The notes below the pieces were generated by a model that did no database searches, was not told the DNA's origin, and worked only from the letters and a program-made list of their open reading frames with translations. From NCBI GenBank assembly GCA_007132865.1, contig SLNU01000204.1, forward strand, positions 1 to 6,671: 6,671 nt of DNA, read 5' to 3'. Within the stretch, counting starts at the first letter, position 1. Each line of letters starts with the position of its first letter. Below, in pieces: positions 1 to 6,449 of the stretch. This DNA is from Bacteroidales bacterium (GTDB taxonomy: Bacteria > Bacteroidota > Bacteroidia > Bacteroidales > UBA7960). The position numbers were made by a program, and so were the translations under genes.

Positions 1-674
1 CCAAAATAGGCCAGGTCCTCCATGACCACCACATTGTATTTATTGGCCAGCTCGCCGATGATCTTGAGCTCGGTTTCGGTAAAGCAGATCCAGGACGGGT
101 TGTTCGGATTGGAATAAAGCATTCCGGCAATATTGCCTTTCGACAGGTGTGACTCCAGCTTTTCCCTTAGCTTCTCCCCCCGGTAGTTGTACACATCGAA
201 GCTTTCAAACGGCACGCCCTGCACCCGGCATTGCTGCTTATGCACCGGAAAACCAGGGTCGATAAAAAGGATGCTGTCCTTCCCCGGCTTCATACGCGTT
301 ACGGTAAGGAAAGCCGCAAAACTACCCTGCATGCTGCCCACGGTCGGCACACAAGCCCTTGGATGCACCTCAATGTTCATGAACAGTTTCACAAAGCGGG
401 AGATCTCCCGCTTTAGTGAGGCGATCCCGTCAATGTCGGGATAAATAGCCGCAACGCCCGAATGCAGCGCCTCGATCTCGGCCTCTATCCCGATCTGGGA
501 CGGCGGCAGACCAGGGATGCCCATCTCCATGCGCACATACTTCAGACCGGTTTCCTCCTCAATATGGTCCACCAGTCGCTTAATCTCGCGAATGGATGCC
601 CGTCCCACACTCGACAGGCCCATCAGTTCAATTTGCTTTTTTACAATGTCAAAGGGTATGGGGGTGTCTTTCAT
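1..674 (-). CDS. PLP-dependent aminotransferase, class I/II fold (3' end outside window)
   Basis: This is the N-terminal 224 codons of a pyridoxal-phosphate aminotransferase, read leftwards from the ATG at 674-672; the rest lies beyond position 1. Visible fold type I landmarks are a GIPGLPP stretch (residues 52-58), the TVGSMQGSF segment (111-119) where the cofactor phosphate loop of the family lies, DPGFPVH (139-145), YSNPNNPSW (187-195), which is the NPxNPxG-like substrate/cofactor loop, and MEDLAYF (218-224), whose Asp220 and Tyr223 match the residues that contact the PLP ring nitrogen and O3'. The Schiff-base lysine would lie further on and is not in the window. The family transfers amino groups between amino acids and 2-oxo acids in the cytosol; the substrate cannot be told from this part. 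The start is followed directly by a good amphipathic N-terminus and preceded by an AT-rich leader without a Shine-Dalgarno sequence. It is divergent from the membrane-protein gene at 838. The family is certain, the specificity unknown. Confidence 0.9.
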   Translation of the reverse strand, partial: MKDTPIPFDIVKKQIELMGLSSVGRASIREIKRLVDHIEEETGLKYVRMEMGIPGLPPSQIGIEAEIEALHSGVAAIYPDIDGIASLKREISRFVKLFMNIEVHPRACVPTVGSMQGSFAAFLTVTRMKPGKDSILFIDPGFPVHKQQCRVQGVPFESFDVYNYRGEKLREKLESHLSKGNIAGMLYSNPNNPSWICFTETELKIIGELANKYNVVVMEDLAYF

Positions 675-837
675 GATGAATAATAGGTTGATTTTTGTCG
701 GATGCTTATATTGATTTATATGTTTATTCTATTTGTTTGTACGGAATTTACACCAAACAGAATAAGGAAATCGTTTTGCAAAATAAGCATTTCCTTCAGA
801 TAAAAAAAATATATTTGCAAGTTCAATTTACTGCTCC
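675..837. promoter_or_regulatory. Divergent AT-rich intergenic region
   Basis: This 163-bp spacer lies between the starts of the leftward aminotransferase gene and the rightward membrane-protein gene. It is much richer in A and T than the flanking genes, with long T and A runs, so it must hold the promoters of both. A rightward -7 element is clear at 810-817. For the leftward gene no exact TAnnTTTG match was found. No convincing operator palindrome or structured RNA is visible. Short open frames through the region have no protein-like composition. Confidence 0.6.
810..817 (+). promoter_or_regulatory. Bacteroidota-type -7 promoter element for the 838 gene
   Basis: TATATTTG is an exact match to the TAnnTTTG -7 consensus used by the primary sigma factor of Bacteroidota. 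The expected -33 TTTG is not clean: the nearest candidate is ATTTC around 789-793. Transcription would start near 823-825, giving a short leader of about 14 nt before the ATG at 838. This is inferred from sequence alone. Confidence 0.45.
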
Positions 838-1629
838 ATGTCCAACCTTTTTATCCAGCAACTGGTACTTTCGGTGGTGATTGCCGGACTTTGGATCAGT
901 GCGGCCACACTGCTTTCTGAGCGCCTGGGATCCAAACTTGGGGGCATGATCAGCAATATGCCCTCTACCATCCTGGTCTCCCTGTTATTCATCGGCATCA
1001 CCCAAGGGGCGGACTTTGCTGCAGAAGCAACAACCACCGTGCCATTGGGCATGAGTCTGTCCACCATTTTTCTATTTACATTCATTGCATTGGTGCCCAA
1101 AGGCTTATGGAAAGCAGTCGCCGGGTCCCTGACTACCTGGCTGGTACTTATGCTTATTTCATCTCTTTTTCAGGGAGTCGGTCGCATCGGCTGGACCATG
1201 GTATATTTTCTGGTGGCAGTCACCACCTATTTACTGGCAGAAAAGGTTCTGGACATCCCATCCATGGGGAAGACCGGCAAAAAATACACGATACTGCAAG
1301 CCTTGCTGCGCGCCCTGTTTGCAGGCAGTGTGGTCGGAAGCGCCGTGTTGGTGGCACGCACCGGCTCGGCATTCTGGACCGGCATATTCTCCACCTTCCC
1401 TGCCGTGATGCTGTCTTCGATGGTCATCCTGAGCCTCTCAGCCGGAGCAGGATTCGCACGGGCCACCGGAAAGATCATGCTGCTGGCCTCGACCAATATT
1501 GTGATCTATGGGTACTTAAGCGGACTGCTTTTCCCGGTAGTCGGATTGGCATGGGGCAGTATTATTCCGTTTTTTATCAGTGTCGGATGGATATGGCTGC
1601 TCAAGCCTCTGTTCAAGCGGGGAAGGTAG
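838..1629 (+). CDS. Polytopic inner-membrane protein with two homologous halves, function unknown
   Basis: This 263-residue protein is hydrophobic throughout, with about nine membrane segments (roughly residues 5-27, 36-55, 68-88, 89-111, 118-137, 152-173, 180-203, 212-235 and 236-257) and a short basic C-terminus (KRGR). It has a visible internal duplication: residues 31-61 and 176-207 share GS....G.I/FS..P...L.S, then GA.FA, at a nearly constant offset of 146. The 'G-x-x-S-x-x-P' membrane motif recalls small DUF3147/GlpM-type membrane proteins, which look like one such half, but this relation is a guess from motif shape. No catalytic or transport signature is recognised. The ATG at 838 is chosen because it starts directly before the first hydrophobic helix and follows a -7 promoter element at a fitting distance. 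The gene stands 113 bp before the peptidase gene with no clear terminator between them, so read-through is possible. Confidence 0.85.
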   Translation: MSNLFIQQLVLSVVIAGLWISAATLLSERLGSKLGGMISNMPSTILVSLLFIGITQGADFAAEATTTVPLGMSLSTIFLFTFIALVPKGLWKAVAGSLTTWLVLMLISSLFQGVGRIGWTMVYFLVAVTTYLLAEKVLDIPSMGKTGKKYTILQALLRALFAGSVVGSAVLVARTGSAFWTGIFSTFPAVMLSSMVILSLSAGAGFARATGKIMLLASTNIVIYGYLSGLLFPVVGLAWGSIIPFFISVGWIWLLKPLFKRGR

Positions 1630-1698
1630 TCTACTGGCACTTTTTACAACGAAAGTTAAATTTTCAAAGAACATGCTTTTCAAATCAGCTATTCTTGC

Positions 1699-1706
1699 TA
1701 TTTTGG
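1699..1706 (+). promoter_or_regulatory. Weak candidate -7 element for the peptidase gene
   Basis: TATTTTGG matches TAnnTTTG at all but one fixed position and lies 36 bp before the peptidase ATG. A T-run at 1677-1680 lies about 18 bp upstream, where a -33 element is expected. The match is poor enough to arise by chance in this AT-rich gap, and the gene could instead be read from the upstream promoter. Confidence 0.22.
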
Positions 1707-1742
1707 CAGGTTGTATAACCAACCATTCTAATCCATATCATT

Positions 1743-4166
1743 ATGCACATGAAAATTTCTTCTTTTTTGCTCGTGGCCGTTTTCTGGGTTTTTTCGGGCA
1801 TCGCCCAAACCCCTTCGGGTTACCAGCTGCCACCCCAGGAAATCATCGACCTGGTCGATGCCCCTTCCACACCGTCTATTAACATCAGCCCGGATAACCG
1901 GGTGATTCTGCTCACCGAAAGCCCGGAACTGCCATCCATCGATGAGCTGGCCATGGAAGAACTGCGACTCGGCGGCATCCGTTTCGATCCGCGTACCAAC
2001 GGCCCAAGCAGGGCAGGCTATGGCACCGGGCTCAGCCTGATGAACCTGGACGGCACCAATCTCCGCCAGGTCAGCGGCATGCCTGGCAATCCACGAATCA
2101 GGAACACCCGCTGGTCGGCCGACGGAAGCAAGGTCGCCTTCAACCACACCACCGACACCGGAATCGAGCTCTGGGTGGTGGATGTGGCAAGCGCCAGCGC
2201 CAAACGCCTGACAGGACCCGTGGTCAATGACGTCCTGGGTACGGCATACACCTGGCTATCCGACAATAAAACAATTATTTATTCTGCTGTTCCGGAGAAC
2301 AGGGGACCCGCCCCCACCCGCCCCAGGGTTGCATCGGGACCGATTATGCAGGAAAGCCTGGGCAGAAGAGCAGCCGTTCGCACCTTCCAGGACCTGATCA
2401 GTGACCGCTATGACGAAGAAATCTTTGATTATTATGTAACCAGCCAGCTGGTGAAGATCGACCTGGACGGCAATAGCCGCAACCTGGGACAGCCAGGGGT
2501 GATCTGGTCGTACAACGATTCCCCCGACGGGAACTACCTGCTGGTCACCCGCATAGAGAAGCCCTATTCCTATATCGTGCCTTTCAGTCGCTTCCCCCAG
2601 CGGGTTGAGCTGCTCGACATGGATGGGAACACCGTCAGGCTGCTGGCAGAGGTTCCGCTGACCGATGACCTTCCGCAGGGGTTTGGCGCCACCCGCACCG
2701 GACCCAGAAGTTTTACCTGGCGTGCTGATGCACCGGCAACCCTATACTGGGTGGAAGCACTCGATGGCGGGGACCCGGCAGTAGAGGCAGAGTACCGCGA
2801 GCAGATCTTTTCCCTGCAGGCCCCGTTCACCGGTAATCCTGTTGCCGGCTTTAAGTTGGCCTTGCGTTACGGGGGCATCAGTTGGGGAAAAAATGATTTT
2901 GCACTGGTTTCAGAATCCTGGCGCGCAACCCGGCTTGGCAGGATGCATATATTCAACCCGTCTGATCCCACGGCGGAACCCAGCCTGCTGTTTGAGCGAA
3001 GCATAGAGGATAGGTACAACGATCCCGGCAGCTTCCAGTTCACCACGAATGAATACGGGCGCGGAGTGCTGCAGTTCGACCGTCGCGGCCGCAAGCTTTA
3101 CCTGGCTGGACAAGGCGCATCACCCGAAGGCAACCGTCCGTTCGTGGATGAATTCGATATCCGCAGCAGGGAAACCACCCGCCTTTGGAGAAGCGAAGCG
3201 CCCTACTTCGAAACCCCGGTCCGGCTGATCGACGCCGACCGCCAACTGGTCATTACCCGCAGGGAATCCAATGAGGTGCACCCCAATTTTTTCCTGCGCG
3301 ACATGCGCCGTAACCGACTTACGCAGATCACTGAGCTGCCCGACCCGTTCCCGCAATTGCGGAATGTGTACAAGGAAATGGTTCATTACGAACGCAATGA
3401 CGGCGTACCCCTGTCTGGCACCCTTTACCTGCCTGAAGGATACCGCATTGGCGTGGACGACCCGCTGCCAACCATCCTCTGGGCCTATCCCAGGGAGTTC
3501 AAAAGTGCGGATGCAGCCGGACAAGTGAGCGGTTCGCCCCATACCTATACCCGTATCGGGGTCACCTCACCGGTAATCCTGGTCACCCAGGGCTATGCCG
3601 TGCTGGACAATGCCAGCTTCCCCATTGTGGGCGAAGGAGATGAAGAACCCAATGACACCTTTGTGGACCAATTGGTGGCCAATGGCCAGGCAGCGATCGA
3701 CAAACTGGTTGAAATGGGGGTGACCGATCCCGACCGTGTAGGCGTCTCCGGTCATTCCTATGGGGCGTTCATGACCGCAAACCTGCTTTCCCACAGCGAT
3801 GCATTCGCTGCCGGAGTAGCACGCAGCGGAGCCTATAACCGTTCTCTGACCCCCTTTGGCTTCCAGGCAGAGGAGCGCACCTTCTGGCAAGCCCCGGAGG
3901 TTTACCACACCATGTCCCCATTTTCTTTTGCACATCAGATGAATACCCCCATGCTGATTATCCATGGGTCGGACGACAACAATTCCGGGACCTTCCCAAT
4001 GCAGAGCGAACGCTATTACGACGCATTGCGCGGACATGGCGCCACCACCCGCCTGGTCATGCTGCCGCATGAAAGCCATGGTTACCGCGCCCGGGAATCC
4101 GTACTGCACATGCACTACGAATGGCTGAACTGGTTCGACAGATACGTCAAAAACAAAGACAGATAA
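1743..4166 (+). CDS. Exported S9-family serine peptidase, glutamyl endopeptidase-like (S9D)
   Basis: This 807-residue protein begins with a signal peptide (hydrophobic residues 5-20, likely cut after GIA at about residue 21), so it should act in the periplasm or at the cell surface. Residues about 40-530 form the beta-propeller part, with repeats such as TRWSADGSKVAF and a PDG strand turn. From about 540 follows the alpha/beta-hydrolase domain. The catalytic triad is complete: Ser672 in GHSYGAF, Asp745 in HGSDDNN and His779 in HESHGY. The segment GAYNRSLTPFGFQ (696-708), the HGSDDNNSGT loop and the HESHGYRARES end are typical of the branch that includes plant chloroplast glutamyl endopeptidase, which cleaves after Glu, rather than of prolyl oligopeptidase or DPP4. 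Length fits this family. Start: ATG 1743 opens the frame, but ATG 1749 gives a more typical MKISS signal peptide and may be the true one. A strong terminator follows at 4193. Glu specificity is inferred from family resemblance. Confidence 0.93.
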   Translation: MHMKISSFLLVAVFWVFSGIAQTPSGYQLPPQEIIDLVDAPSTPSINISPDNRVILLTESPELPSIDELAMEELRLGGIRFDPRTNGPSRAGYGTGLSLMNLDGTNLRQVSGMPGNPRIRNTRWSADGSKVAFNHTTDTGIELWVVDVASASAKRLTGPVVNDVLGTAYTWLSDNKTIIYSAVPENRGPAPTRPRVASGPIMQESLGRRAAVRTFQDLISDRYDEEIFDYYVTSQLVKIDLDGNSRNLGQPGVIWSYNDSPDGNYLLVTRIEKPYSYIVPFSRFPQRVELLDMDGNTVRLLAEVPLTDDLPQGFGATRTGPRSFTWRADAPATLYWVEALDGGDPAVEAEYREQIFSLQAPFTGNPVAGFKLALRYGGISWGKNDFALVSESWRATRLGRMHIFNPSDPTAEPSLLFERSIEDRYNDPGSFQFTTNEYGRGVLQFDRRGRKLYLAGQGASPEGNRPFVDEFDIRSRETTRLWRSEAPYFETPVRLIDADRQLVITRRESNEVHPNFFLRDMRRNRLTQITELPDPFPQLRNVYKEMVHYERNDGVPLSGTLYLPEGYRIGVDDPLPTILWAYPREFKSADAAGQVSGSPHTYTRIGVTSPVILVTQGYAVLDNASFPIVGEGDEEPNDTFVDQLVANGQAAIDKLVEMGVTDPDRVGVSGHSYGAFMTANLLSHSDAFAAGVARSGAYNRSLTPFGFQAEERTFWQAPEVYHTMSPFSFAHQMNTPMLIIHGSDDNNSGTFPMQSERYYDALRGHGATTRLVMLPHESHGYRARESVLHMHYEWLNWFDRYVKNKDR

Positions 4167-4192
4167 TTACCAATATAACAGTAATAATTTCG

Positions 4193-4227
4193 ACGGGAGG
4201 CATTTGCTTATGCCTCCCGTTTTTTTT
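4193..4227 (+). terminator. Rho-independent terminator after the peptidase gene
   Basis: A perfect 11-bp stem (ACGGGAGGCAT pairing with ATGCCTCCCGT, 4193-4203 with 4210-4220) encloses a six-base loop and runs into eight T residues at 4220-4227. It begins 26 bp after the peptidase stop codon. The strength of stem and T-tract makes it the clear end of the upstream transcript and separates it from the CpeT-like gene. Confidence 0.93.
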
Positions 4228-4240
4228 ATCCCTTTTTGGT

Positions 4241-4248
4241 TATATTTG
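4241..4248 (+). promoter_or_regulatory. Bacteroidota-type -7 promoter element for the CpeT-like gene
   Basis: TATATTTG again matches TAnnTTTG exactly and is identical to the element at 810. It lies just past the terminator, where a new promoter is needed. The -33 position falls on the T-tract of the terminator (about 4220-4223), so the two signals would overlap. Transcription would start near 4254-4256, leaving a leader of roughly 120 nt. Confidence 0.42.
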
Positions 4249-4249
4249 C

Positions 4250-4280
4250 CCTGCCGGTGTTTCCGAAATCTTCCGGCAGG
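4250..4280 (+). other. GC-rich inverted repeat in the leader of the CpeT-like gene
   Basis: CCTGCCGG at 4250-4257 is exactly repeated in reverse complement as CCGGCAGG at 4273-4280, with a 15-base spacer. T-rich sequence (ATTTTTCCTCTTTTTAC) follows. It could be a leader hairpin, a weak second terminator or attenuator, or a protein-binding site next to the -7 element. The sequence does not decide between these. A further short pairing (CACGC 4314-4318 with GCGTG 4327-4331) suggests more leader structure. Confidence 0.45.
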
Positions 4281-4373
4281 CGGATTTTTCCTCTTTTTAC
4301 TTGCATGCAGCGACACGCCCACTGAAGCGTGGTGCGTGCGCGCCCATATGCATACAAGGTGGGTATAAATACA

Positions 4374-5075
4374 ATGACAAAAAACGGCACAGGCTCCTCA
4401 TGCGAATTAGAAAAAACAGCCCCTGCCTGTAAATCGGGACGGGTGTTGTTTTTGTTTGTGGCCGTTGTGCTACTTATGGCAGGCGGGTGTAGAACCACCG
4501 CTACGCTTACCCAAAGGGCGGAAGCCGACCTCGACAGGCTTTTCTCAATGATGCAGGGAACATTCAATTCAGCCGAACAAGCCATTTCAGACAGCACGTA
4601 TTTAAACATCTCCCTGATACAGGCTCCCATCTGGGCAGACAGGGGACATTATCTTTATGTGGAACAGGCCAGGTTTGAAAGCCGGGAAAGCCCTTACAGG
4701 CAAAGAATTTATCACGTATTTCACAGGGGGGACGGCACACTCGTGAGTGCCATTTACCTGCTGCCTGACGATGAAGCCTGGACCGGGAAATGGGAAATGC
4801 CAGAAGCGTTCGATGCCCTTGATAAGGACGAACTTACCCTTTTGGAGGGTTGTGAGGTGGTGCTTCGCAGACAGGGCAGGAACCGTTTTACCGGGAAGAC
4901 CGGTGAAGGGACATGCAGCAGCGTGCAGCGCGGCGCTGTCTATACAACTTCACAAACCGTGATTACACCGGGGAAGATGGTGTCGTGGGACCGCGGATAC
5001 GATGCCGGCGGCAATGTGGTCTGGGGGGCGAGACAGGGGGGATATGTATTTAATCGCATCAGTACATTTCAGTGA
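4374..5075 (+). CDS. CpeT/CpcT (DUF1001) family putative lipoprotein
   Basis: The 233-residue product resembles the CpcT/CpeT family, whose cyanobacterial members attach bilin chromophores to phycobiliprotein cysteines. Family hallmarks appear in order: MMQGTFNSAEQA (from residue 59), LYVEQA (94-99), SPYRQRIY (106-113), GCEV (159-162), a late Cys181, WDRGYD (205-210) and VWGARQGGYVFNR (216-228). Unlike cyanobacterial lyases it starts with a hydrophobic export segment (residues 24-36) ending in a lipobox-like MAGGC, with Cys39 as the likely lipid-anchored residue. It should therefore sit outside the cytoplasm. Position -3 is Ala, so the lipobox is imperfect. ATG 4374 is preferred over the in-frame GTG at 4329: an AAGGTGGG ribosome-site-like stretch ends 10 bp before it, though it leaves a long N-region of 23 residues. 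Bilin lyase activity is unproven and unlikely to be the physiological role here. The gene is probably read together with the kinase 77 bp downstream. Confidence 0.87.
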   Translation: MTKNGTGSSCELEKTAPACKSGRVLFLFVAVVLLMAGGCRTTATLTQRAEADLDRLFSMMQGTFNSAEQAISDSTYLNISLIQAPIWADRGHYLYVEQARFESRESPYRQRIYHVFHRGDGTLVSAIYLLPDDEAWTGKWEMPEAFDALDKDELTLLEGCEVVLRRQGRNRFTGKTGEGTCSSVQRGAVYTTSQTVITPGKMVSWDRGYDAGGNVVWGARQGGYVFNRISTFQ

Positions 5076-5152
5076 AGGGATTCCACCGGGACATGATGGC
5101 CCTCGCCGGATAAGGACGCTCTCTGGATATACAATAACAGAAACCATTGAAT

Positions 5153-6385
5153 ATGAAAGTTATTTCCGACCCCGTCAGAAGAAAACAGGTACTGGATGCC
5201 TACCAGTCTTATTTTGATGCCTATACCGGGCGCGACTGGGCAAAGATGACCGCTGTCTTCTCAGAAGGGTTTGCCATGTTCGGGACCGGCATCGATGAAA
5301 ACAGTTTCGACAAGGAAAGCAGTTTAGGGCTGTTCAAAAGGGAGTTTGAACAGGCACCAGACCTGATCTCTTACCAAATTAAGACCACGGAGGTATTTGA
5401 GGTCACGGAGGATGTGGCCCTGATTATGATGATCATGGACCTGCAGTTCCTGAGCAGGGGGCATGTGGTGGACACTTTGGATAACAGGACCACTGCGATC
5501 ATGAAGCTTTGGGACGACGGATGGAAACTTGTACACGCCCACTGGTCCCAGCCCGACAGCATCCAGGATGTGGGTGAAAGTGTCCCCTACAAAAAGCTCG
5601 TTAAGAAAACACACGAATTGGAGCAGCTGGTAAAAGCCAGAACCAGGGAGATCGAGGATCAAAACCTCGACCTTAAGCAACTGAACGACACAAAAACCAA
5701 ATTGTTTTCCATCATTGCCCACGATTTAAGGAACCCGTTCAACAGCATTCTGGGATTTACGGAGCTGCTGATCCACCGCATCCATGAGTTGGACATAGAA
5801 AAGACCATGAAATACCTTCACAATATTCGTTCCCAGGCCGGCAACACCTACCGCATGCTGGAAAACCTGCTGGAGTGGGCCAGGGCCCAGACAGGAGAGA
5901 TCAGCCCTGACCTGCAGGTGGTAAGCCTGCATGACCTGGCCGGGGAAGTCATCAGCGGTTTTCAGTCTGCCGCTGAAGCAAAACGGCTCAGCCTGAAAAA
6001 CCTGGTCCCAAAAGAAACATTCTGCCTGGCAGACACCCACCTGATGCATATTATCCTGGGCAACCTGCTGGCCAACGCCCTCAAATACACCTGTCCTGGC
6101 GGCCATATTGCAATAGGTGCAGATTCTGATTCCGGAGACATTGAAGTCCACGTAACTGACAATGGGGTCGGCATGTCCGATGAACTGAAGTCCAGGCTGT
6201 TCAACACGGAGATCAACATTTCCATTCCCGGGACAGAAAAGGAAAAGGGAAGCGGAATCGGACTTATGCTATGTAAAGAGTTTGTTGAAAAGCAGGCTGG
6301 AAGGATATGGGTCAGCAGCAGTTCAAAGGAAGGCAGCCGCTTTTCTTTCACCGTCAAAAAAGCCCAGGAAGAAGGAAAGTTTTGA
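5153..6385 (+). CDS. Soluble histidine kinase with NTF2/SnoaL-like sensor domain
   Basis: This 410-residue protein has no signal peptide or membrane segment, so it is cytosolic. Residues about 8-133 look like an NTF2/SnoaL-type alpha+beta cone (YQSYFDAYTGRDW at the start, WKLVHAHWSQP at the end). Such domains bind small molecules or mediate dimerisation. A charged coiled-coil linker (about 146-182) leads to the dimerisation/phosphotransfer domain with phospho-acceptor His190 in IIAHDLRNPF; the HDxxN pattern suggests phosphatase activity too. The ATPase domain has Asn308 (N box, NALKYT), DNGVGM (336-341, G1) and GSGIG (366-370, G2), so all catalytic motifs are intact. ATG 5153 is chosen over an in-frame TTG at 5147. 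No response regulator or receiver domain is in the window, so the partner is unknown. There is no terminator between this gene and the CpeT-like gene, which suggests cotranscription. The signal sensed cannot be read from sequence. Confidence 0.93.
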   Translation: MKVISDPVRRKQVLDAYQSYFDAYTGRDWAKMTAVFSEGFAMFGTGIDENSFDKESSLGLFKREFEQAPDLISYQIKTTEVFEVTEDVALIMMIMDLQFLSRGHVVDTLDNRTTAIMKLWDDGWKLVHAHWSQPDSIQDVGESVPYKKLVKKTHELEQLVKARTREIEDQNLDLKQLNDTKTKLFSIIAHDLRNPFNSILGFTELLIHRIHELDIEKTMKYLHNIRSQAGNTYRMLENLLEWARAQTGEISPDLQVVSLHDLAGEVISGFQSAAEAKRLSLKNLVPKETFCLADTHLMHIILGNLLANALKYTCPGGHIAIGADSDSGDIEVHVTDNGVGMSDELKSRLFNTEINISIPGTEKEKGSGIGLMLCKEFVEKQAGRIWVSSSSKEGSRFSFTVKKAQEEGKF

Positions 6386-6414
6386 AAAAGATTTTTACGG
6401 TTTTTTAAATTTTA

Positions 6415-6422
6415 GTAACTTT
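6415..6422 (+). promoter_or_regulatory. Weak candidate -7 element for the last gene
   Basis: TAACTTTC matches TAnnTTTG except for the last base. It sits 27 bp before the ATG at 6450 in the 64-bp AT-rich gap after the kinase gene, with T-runs near the -33 position. A short stem CTTTG/CAAAG (6423-6427 with 6435-6439) follows in the presumed leader. This is suggestive only. Confidence 0.22.
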
Positions 6423-6449
6423 CTTTGTTTTAATCAAAGCCAATCTCTT

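Noticed and set aside
187..714. Several plus-strand frames across the left edge
   Set aside because: They are antisense to the aminotransferase, whose motifs are clear on the minus strand.
1107..1718. Long plus-strand frame of 203 codons inside and beyond the membrane-protein gene
   Set aside because: It lies mostly within the 838-1629 gene in a different frame, is rich in His, Arg and Ser, and shows no domain; the hydrophobic repeat protein is the real product.
1709..1724. Small inverted repeat GGTTG/CAACC before the peptidase gene
   Set aside because: A five-base stem with no T-tract and no second copy is expected by chance.
1673..1882. Short frame starting MLFKSAILAILAGCITN, which looks like a lipoprotein signal peptide with a LAGC lipobox
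   Set aside because: It runs 140 bp into the well-supported peptidase gene in another frame, and the part after residue 20 has no protein-like pattern. The resemblance is most likely chance in an AT-rich spacer.
3567..4115. Minus-strand frame of 182 codons
   Set aside because: It is antisense to the catalytic domain of the peptidase, whose motifs are intact; its composition reflects the reverse complement of a GC-rich gene.
4329..4373. GTG start extending the CpeT-like protein by 15 residues
   Set aside because: The extra residues add a basic stretch far ahead of the export segment, and the ATG at 4374 has a better placed ribosome-site-like sequence.
6386..6410. A-run and T-run after the kinase stop as a possible terminator
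   Set aside because: The pairing would be only A-T and lacks a GC stem, so it is not a credible intrinsic terminator.
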